From Eutypella sp. D-1 (Eukaryota > Ascomycota > Sordariomycetes > Xylariales > Diatrypaceae): 64,000 bases of DNA. The position numbers and the translations under genes are program-made. The stretch covers positions 2,542,001 to 2,606,000 of the forward strand of contig JAJTTP010000003.1 in NCBI GenBank assembly GCA_023313575.1, read 5' to 3'. A model generated the notes under the pieces. That model worked only from the letters and a program-made list of their open reading frames with translations. It ran no database searches and had not been told where the DNA came from. This document shows, piece after piece, positions 57,820 to 64,000 of this stretch (its first letter is position 1; every line of letters begins with the position of its first letter).

Positions 57820-60727
57820 AATTATAAAGTGGGGTATGCCATGATAATGCCGGGAAATTATACGGCCTTTTATAAAGGCCGGACGGTAAGACGATATTAC
57901 GGTATTAGAAAAACATACCTTAAATATTTTTTTATATATAAAAATATATATATTTACTTTATATATACCGAAAAATATATACGTTATTATTACTTAAAAT
58001 CTGTTTTATATAGCCTTTTATTTTATTTAATATAACTTTTTTTATTTATTATATATTAAGTTATAACTAAATAACCTTTTTTAATATTAGTTCCCGCGCG
58101 CCGTTTTTAAACTAATAAAGTTAAAATTTATTAAATAACTTTATCGTTTTTAATATTTAAAAATAGCCATATAATAAATAACTTATTAATTATAATAAAA
58201 ACCTTAACGGTTAAAAGCAAATTATTAAAAATATACCCCTTTTATTTTAAATATTATTTATTATAAAATAACGGGCCTTATCCGTTACTTTATTAATTAC
58301 TTTATTTATACCTTTATTTATAAACGAATAATTTTAATCGGGGGATAATTCCGATTAAAAAAACCTACTCGATATAATAAGGTTTAAATTAATAACACGG
58401 TCCGTTTTCTTAATTTACCCCCGGTATAACTTATTACCGGAAAAATTTATTAAAAACGTAAAATAATTTAATTTTAAAAAGTATTACGCCGTTTATAAAT
58501 TTTATAAAAACGGGTATCTTTATTATTACGTATTCGGAAATTAAGCTTTAAAACGTAATATTTAAAACCTTTATTATTTCGATTTTAAAAGGTATTATTT
58601 TAATATTTAACGTATTTATAACCTTTTTAAAATATGGAGATATTTATATAAGGTTAAAAGTAAGTTTATATACGTAAACGGAGATATAACGGAATTAAAG
58701 CATATTATTTAAAAAAATAAAGCGGATTTTTAAACCGAGGTTATCACGTTTAAAATACGTAAGGATTTTATAACCGGTTTCCGGTTAATAATACCGAAAG
58801 ATTTTATATTATATTATACCTTTATCCGTGCTTATATAAAAAATATTTATAAACTACTTAAGCCTATATATAAATATCCCGATGTCGAAAGTATATAAGA
58901 TATATTAAAAACATATACGAAATAGGTACGAGTTAACTTAAATAAAAAAAAATATAAATATTAACTTTAACCTTAATTTTCTGCTTATAAATTTATTACG
59001 CGTTAAACTTTTTAATAAATTAAAAGACTTTTTCCGGTTTATTAATAAAAATATAAACGTATTTATTTAATAATAAATAATATTAACCGGCCTAAAGTCC
59101 TTAACTTTAATATTAACCTTTTACTTATTAAAATTCGTTACGCGTTTTATTTATTTAATACAGTAATTAATATAGATAAAACATAAATCGTTTTAAAATA
59201 TTTTATATTTACGGTAATACCTGCCGTTTTAAAACATTTTAAGCACGTAATTTAAGTAATTACTTTTATATATTTAAATATTAAAACGCCAGATTATTAA
59301 ACGGGTTTAAAAAATATTATATTATCGACGATATTTTTTTTATAAATAAAGATATATTTAAATATTATAAATATTTATTTAAATATTAATATAGCTTTAC
59401 GGTAACGGATAAATATTTAAAAAAAGTATACGTCCCGAAATAGGGTATATTTTATATTTATATTTTTAACTATAACCCCCGGTATTACCCCGGGGTTAAT
59501 ATAAAATAGTTAAATGGGAATTACATTTTTATAAAAATTATTAAGCCTATATTTAACCTTTTATACCCGGAGGATTTTAAAAATAAAAATAAGTAATAAA
59601 GGATAAAAAGGGAAACCCTTTTTATTATTACATTTAATACTTTAAAATTATTAATATAAATAGTAAAAACGGATAATAATTTCTAATTTAATTTATATAA
59701 TTAATAATATTTAATATAAAAAATTATTTTTTTTTTCGTGTTATTTAGTATATAATAATAAACATGTTTTTAATTTTTATAAAAAGAATGGTTTTATTAA
59801 AATTATTAACCCGAAACATATTTAAAAAATTTAAAATAAACTCCTTTTTCCGTTTACGATTAAAACCCGACTTAAATAATATATTAACCATATTAATATC
59901 CTTTATTTTCGTTTTAATATTTAAAATATTAATATAAATATAACGTTTAACGTTAAAAAACGGCATATAAAATATAACCAAAATGTTAATAAAATAATAA
60001 ATATCTTTTATAATTTTATATATATTAAAATAAAATCCGTCCTAATTATTAATATAGCTTTTAATAAATTTATAAAAAAGAATTTAAAAAGATATAAGGT
60101 AAAATTAAACTTAAGATAACATATTAAAAAATTAAACCTAATTTAATAAAACATTTTTACGTTAATTAAAGTTAATATTTTTAAAAAAAATGGCCGTATA
60201 TTTTTATCCGAAAAAAAAATATAACCGGTAAAATTTAAATAAAACTTATAACCTTTTATTATATCTTTTAAATTAGATTAATTATTATTAAAATAACCAG
60301 TTATAAACGTATTATTATTTTTATACATATCGAATATAAAATTAAACCTTTTAACATAATTTATTTAAGTAATAATATGCATGCAGTAATTTTATAATAT
60401 ATAAAATTTAAATTAAATCTTTAAGCCCCGAAAAAAAATTTTATTATTAAGCCGAAAAAAAAAACGTAAAACGTTAATCCTTAATAATAAAAATCTTATA
60501 TTAAAATTATTAGCATGTATATTATATTTAAAAAAAGATTTATTAATCTTTTTTAATCTTATTTTTAAATTTTTTTTTTTTTATTTACCCGATTAATATT
60601 TTGCGCGAAATTTTTTAACCGGTATAAAAAGTAAAAATATTACCGGTACTTTTTCCGGCGGCCGTAAATTATCGTGTAATAAACAAAATAAAAATATATC
60701 GATTAAAATAAAAACTATGGTCGGTTA

Positions 60728-61165
60728 TTATGACCTGGTCAGGTCATGAAAGGCCAAGTGGGGCCAACAACAAATCACGATCCCATTCGAAAAAATAAGG
60801 CTTTCAGAAAAACCCAGCCACAATAGGTTAGCCACGTCCGAGTCACGTGATAAAAAGGATAATTAAGATAGCTAACTATCTTAATAATCTAAAATAGCTG
60901 GGATAACCAGCTATCCTAATAATTTAATAATAACCACATATTTTAATATCAGGAATAAAAGATATAAATAATATATAATTACGTTTATTACTTTTTTTTA
61001 AATAATTTTTAAGCTTACCAGTTTATAATATAACTTAATTATTTAAAACACTTTTTTTATTATTATTATTAAACGTAATTATTTATTATTTAAAACCTTT
61101 AATATTCCTGCTAATATAAATCCCTCGACTGGACTAATAGTTAAGAATAAACCAGCCGTTATATC
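60728..61165 (+). repeat. Arm copy 1 of the inverted-repeat family
   Basis: Begins TTATGACCTGGTCAGG and ends near GACTGGACTAATAGTTAAGA...CAGCCGTTATA. Internal short palindromes occur at 60867-60885 (GATAGCTAACTATC) and 60896-60916 (AGCTGGGATAACCAGCT). It aligns by eye with the arm at 61775. Confidence 0.65.
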
Positions 61166-61678
61166 GGTAAAAATACGTAAAAAGTTAATAATTTCGGGGT
61201 AATAATTAAATTCGATATTAATAACGCTTTTTACGTAAAAAACGTCGGTAACTTATAAAACGTACTAACCTATACGATAACTGTATATAAAAAAAATAAA
61301 GGTACCGAATAAAACATAAACGTTAATACTTAAAATAACGGCGGAAATATATTATTAGTTAAGCATTAAATTAATATGTTAATAATTATAATAATAAAAG
61401 TCGTTATATATTTTAAATTAAATATAAATAAAAAAAGGAATAATTTTAAAGTAAAAATTGCGATAAAAATTAATAAAAGTAAAAAATAATATCTTAACGT
61501 TTAAAAGTTAAATAAACGATAATAAAAAAAAATAAAAATAATATAAAAAAAAGCGATTAATATATATAAATAAACAGCTAAAAAATAACGGATAACCTTA
61601 GTAAATATATCGGATAAATAAAAAAAATTAAAATAATTTATAATAAATAAAGTTTATTATTAAATTATAACGGAAATT

Positions 61679-61770
61679 TGTGACGGTTGGTTTATTCCTA
61701 ACTATTAGTCCAGTTAAGGGGTTTATATTAATAAAAATGCTAAAGGTTTTAAGTAATAAGTAGTTACGTC
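61679..61770 (-). repeat. Short inverted copy of the inner end of the arm
   Basis: Reads as the reverse complement of 61075-61165: CTAACTATTAGTCCAGTTAA, then GGGGTTTATATTAATAAAAA, mirror the left arm. It stops five bases before the next arm copy, as if cut by that insertion. Confidence 0.6.
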
Positions 61771-61774
61771 TGTA

Positions 61775-62195
61775 TTATGGCCTGATTAGGCCAAGTGGGG
61801 GCTGGTAACCCTATTCGTTAACGGTATTACCGGAAGAATAAAAACGTAAGCCAGCCACATTTAATAAGCCATAAAAAAAGCCACATATGGATCCGTTATA
61901 ATCCATAAATTTAAAGGTATTAGTTAAATCCGTTACGATTTAAAGATTTAATATAATTACATATTTTAATATCAGGGATAAAGGATATAAATAATATATA
62001 ACCACGTTTATTACCCTTTTTTTAAATAGTTTTTAAGCTTATTAGCTTATAATATAACTTAGTTACTTAAAGCACCTTTTTTTTTATTATTATTAAACGT
62101 AACTACTTATTGCTTAAAACCCCCAGTACTTTTGTTAATATAAACCCCTTGACTGGATTAATAGTTAGGAATAGACCAGCCGTTATAGTCTGGTA
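61775..62195 (+). repeat. Arm copy 2 of the inverted-repeat family
   Basis: Begins TTATGGCCTGATTAGGCC and ends at GACTGGATTAATAGTTAGGA...CAGCCGTTATAG, parallel to arm copy 1. It retains more C and G than copy 1, and is followed at once by the inverted arm at 62195-62528, giving a hairpin-capable pair with almost no spacer. Confidence 0.65.
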
Positions 62196-62880
62196 ATAAT
62201 AAAAAAAAAATGCTTTAAATAACTAAGTTATATTATAAATTAATAAGCTTAAAAATTATTTAAAAAAAAGGTAATAAACGTAATTATATACTATTTATAT
62301 CCTTTATCCTTAACATTAAAATATATAATTATTATTAAATCGTTAAGATCGTATTTAAATATAACGATTTAATATCGTTAAAATTATTACCGATTTAACC
62401 GATCCTTTTTGATCGTGTAACGCATATGGCTTATTTTAATGTAGCTGTCTTTTTCTCCAGAACTTAAATCAGGGATCTTTTCTTATTATGTTTAGCCCCA
62501 CTAGGCCCAATGGCCTAACCGGTCATAACAAAATTAAATATTTTATATATAATTTATTTACCGAATATAAATAAATGGATAAACCCCGATATAAAACCTT
62601 TAATTTTATTTAAAACTTATATATAATTTATTCCGGTAAAAGGTTTATTACGGCATATCGTTAAAGTAATTAAAAATTAACCCTAATTTTATAACCACGG
62701 TTATAGCTGTTATTAATATATTTATTAATTAATATTAATATATTTATATAAAATTTATACGGTTTTTACCCGAAAGTTCCGCGGATATATTTAAAATATA
62801 AGCAAATAATATAATTTTATATGTAATTAGTTATATCTTTATACCGAGAATACCATTTGGTATTAAAAATATTAAAGACA

Positions 62881-63738
62881 TTATTATTATGGCATGTAAT
62901 ATTATGTGTGTATGTATGGATATCGCAGTATGACTACTCGTACTCAGTCCCTATCCTAACGGGCGATGTGGATCAATGCGAATTAAAAAAAAGTATCCGC
63001 AGAAGGCAACCACAAAATATTGTTACCCAATGAATCTCCCCCCTCCGCCTCCCTCCTAGGGCAAAGTTCAAACCCTCTGTTCTGTTACATCCCCACCATA
63101 GCCATCAGCTTCGAAACATTTCCGTGGCCGCGCACCTCGAATAAAATAAGACTGTGGCATTGTCCCAATGAAGTGCGACGATGGGGCCCGACAGGAACAC
63201 ACACCACTGAGGACAACGACCCATGATGGGTCTAGAAATGACCCAGTGTAACCGCTACACGGAGACGAAACACCGTCGTCGGTTCCCTTTTCCTCCGAAG
63301 CGGCTAGGAGATTAAGAAGAAAAATGCCTAAACCCCCAAACTGAAAGGAGATAATATGAAGGGAGAAGCTGGTAATGTCGCTCCAATCAGGACCGGTCGC
63401 ATCATTCTTTCATCCCTTATGCTCCTTCCCTCTACGGCGGCCGTCCTGCATCTGGGTTGTACCGGCCGGGCTTTTCGCTGAGTCCCGGTCTCTTTTATGT
63501 ATAACCCCTGCCGTCCTGGACTCCACCCAACCTCCTCTAGGGCTTACGAAAACCCTGCCGGTTTTCCCCCCATTTTCTCTCTCTCGCCCCTCTTCAAGCC
63601 CCTGCTTGCAACCCCTCCATCAGGTGTTGCATACACGCCCCCCTCCCCCTTTGGGCCATATTCCCTCACACCCTGCATGATAAGTTCCTAGTTTAATTCT
63701 ACCTACCTACATACCTACCTACTTAGGTAAGTAAGCCC
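62881..63738. other. Gene-less stretch between RIP block and right-edge gene
   Basis: Base composition returns to normal within about 60 bp. No supported gene. Pyrimidine-rich tracts and a TACCTACCTACATACCTACC run at 63701-63731 directly downstream of the right-edge gene. Confidence 0.4.
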
Positions 63739-64000
63739 TCAGGGTCGTCCGGGTAGCGGCCTCGGACCAACAATAGGCCGCCGGCCGGCGCCGATGCCTT
63801 GGCCGCCGCGATTCTGGGAGTCGCCGCCGGTGTAGCCGGACCACTGGCTTACGTCCCACCTGCCTCCGACGCCGTCCACCTCGACCTCGCCGTGCTGGGA
63901 TGCGGCTACTGCGGCGGTCTCCTTCTGCGCCTCTTCCCATTCGCGCTGCCGTTGCCGTTCGAGCTCCATCTCACGCTCGAGGAGTGACTTTTTAGGTTTC
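63739..64000 (-). CDS. C-terminal end of an unidentified conserved-looking protein, cut by the right edge
   Basis: Minus-strand frame open from the window edge to the stop at 63739, 87 codons visible. It starts KPKKSLLEREMELERQRQRE, a charged coiled-coil helix (EWEEAQKE), passes through a VGGRWDVSQWSGYTGGDSQN segment and ends GAGRRPIVGPRPLPGRP. The helix-to-aromatic layout with a Pro-rich end looks like the C-terminus of a large adaptor or scaffold protein of Pezizomycotina. No family name is certain from this part. The ATG at 63969 is internal, because the frame continues upstream out of the window. Confidence 0.7.
   Translation of the reverse strand, partial: KPKKSLLEREMELERQRQREWEEAQKETAAVAASQHGEVEVDGVGGRWDVSQWSGYTGGDSQNRGGQGIGAGRRPIVGPRPLPGRP

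Larger units (their letters stand above)
60728..62528. mobile_element. Nested inverted-repeat (foldback-like) element
   Basis: The outer ends are the perfect 8 bp inverted pair TTATGACC (60728-60735) and GGTCATAA (62521-62528). Homology continues inward for about 300 bp or more on each side: the left arm runs to about 61165, and the right arm (inverted) starts at about 62195. Arms share GGCC-rich ends, AAGTGGGGC, then ATATTTTAATATCAGG and ACGTTTATTAC segments. The copies differ mainly by C-to-T and G-to-A changes. There is no coding capacity between the arms. The ends are less RIP-mutated than the surrounding block, so the element looks like a later insertion. No clear target duplication could be seen. 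Confidence 0.65.
57820..62880. repeat. AT-rich, RIP-mutated repeat block
   Basis: Sharp change to very AT-rich DNA over 5 kb. CpA and its complement TpG are almost absent while CpG, CpC and CpT persist: the 120 bases 58021-58140 contain no CA or TG dinucleotide, yet include CCCGCGCGCCG. This is the classical signature of repeat-induced point mutation, in which CpA becomes TpA in duplicated DNA. No intact gene survives. A plus-strand frame from 58632 to about 58926 stays open for roughly 95 codons apart from four TAA/TAG stops, all of which RIP could have made from CAA, CAG or TGG codons, so part of a transposon gene is probably represented. Its family is not recognised. Confidence 0.9.

Noticed and set aside
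60728..62528. LTR retrotransposon
   Set aside because: The long copies are mainly in inverted orientation and lack TG...CA ends or a primer-binding site.
57820..62880. CRISPR array or centromere core
   Set aside because: No regular spacing of repeats; 5 kb of RIP-mutated DNA is too short for a centromere claim.

Overview
The window is nuclear DNA of a filamentous ascomycete (Pezizomycotina; the general look suggests a Sordariomycete, which is inference). The evidence is short introns of about 55-370 bp with GTRNGT donors and CTAAC/CTGAC branch sites, eukaryotic housekeeping genes (mitofusin, ESCRT-III VPS2, RIO1 kinase, PP2C phosphatase), secreted fungal hydrolases, a small secondary-metabolite gene group, and a 5 kb AT-rich block with the CpA/TpG loss typical of repeat-induced point mutation (RIP). 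No tRNA, rRNA or CRISPR array could be supported. Gene models were spliced by hand from frame, splice sites and branch points.

Layout. 1-15.5 kb is gene-poor and accessory: a secreted subtilisin-like protease, a truncated GH64 beta-1,3-glucanase, two small secreted cysteine-containing proteins, unrecognised ORF fragments and long stretches with no supported gene. 15.6-41.5 kb is a conserved core: a long ADF-H protein with a PH-like C-terminus, the mitofusin FZO1, VPS2, a PTC1-like phosphatase, a secreted GH20 hexosaminidase and RIO1. 42.7-54.7 kb holds a probable small biosynthetic cluster: a membrane cytochrome P450 and an NRPS-like A-T-R reductase that diverge from one shared 730 bp promoter, a UbiA-type membrane prenyltransferase or terpene cyclase with an altered first Asp motif, and a PTH11-like seven-helix receptor. 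55-56.1 kb contains broken coding-like sequence. 57.8-62.9 kb is the RIP-mutated repeat block, inside which a younger, less mutated nest of inverted-repeat (foldback-like) elements sits at 60.7-62.5 kb. The right edge (63.7-64 kb) cuts the 3' end of another minus-strand gene.

How the genes may work together. The best candidate for something undescribed is the 42.7-52 kb trio. A UbiA-type enzyme could make or transfer an isoprenoid, the P450 could oxidise it to a carboxylic acid, and the A-T-R enzyme could activate and reduce an acid to an aldehyde or alcohol. This pathway order is inference from enzyme families; the product is unknown. The left 15 kb looks like a secretome/effector compartment, and the adjoining core genes have no evident functional link to it.
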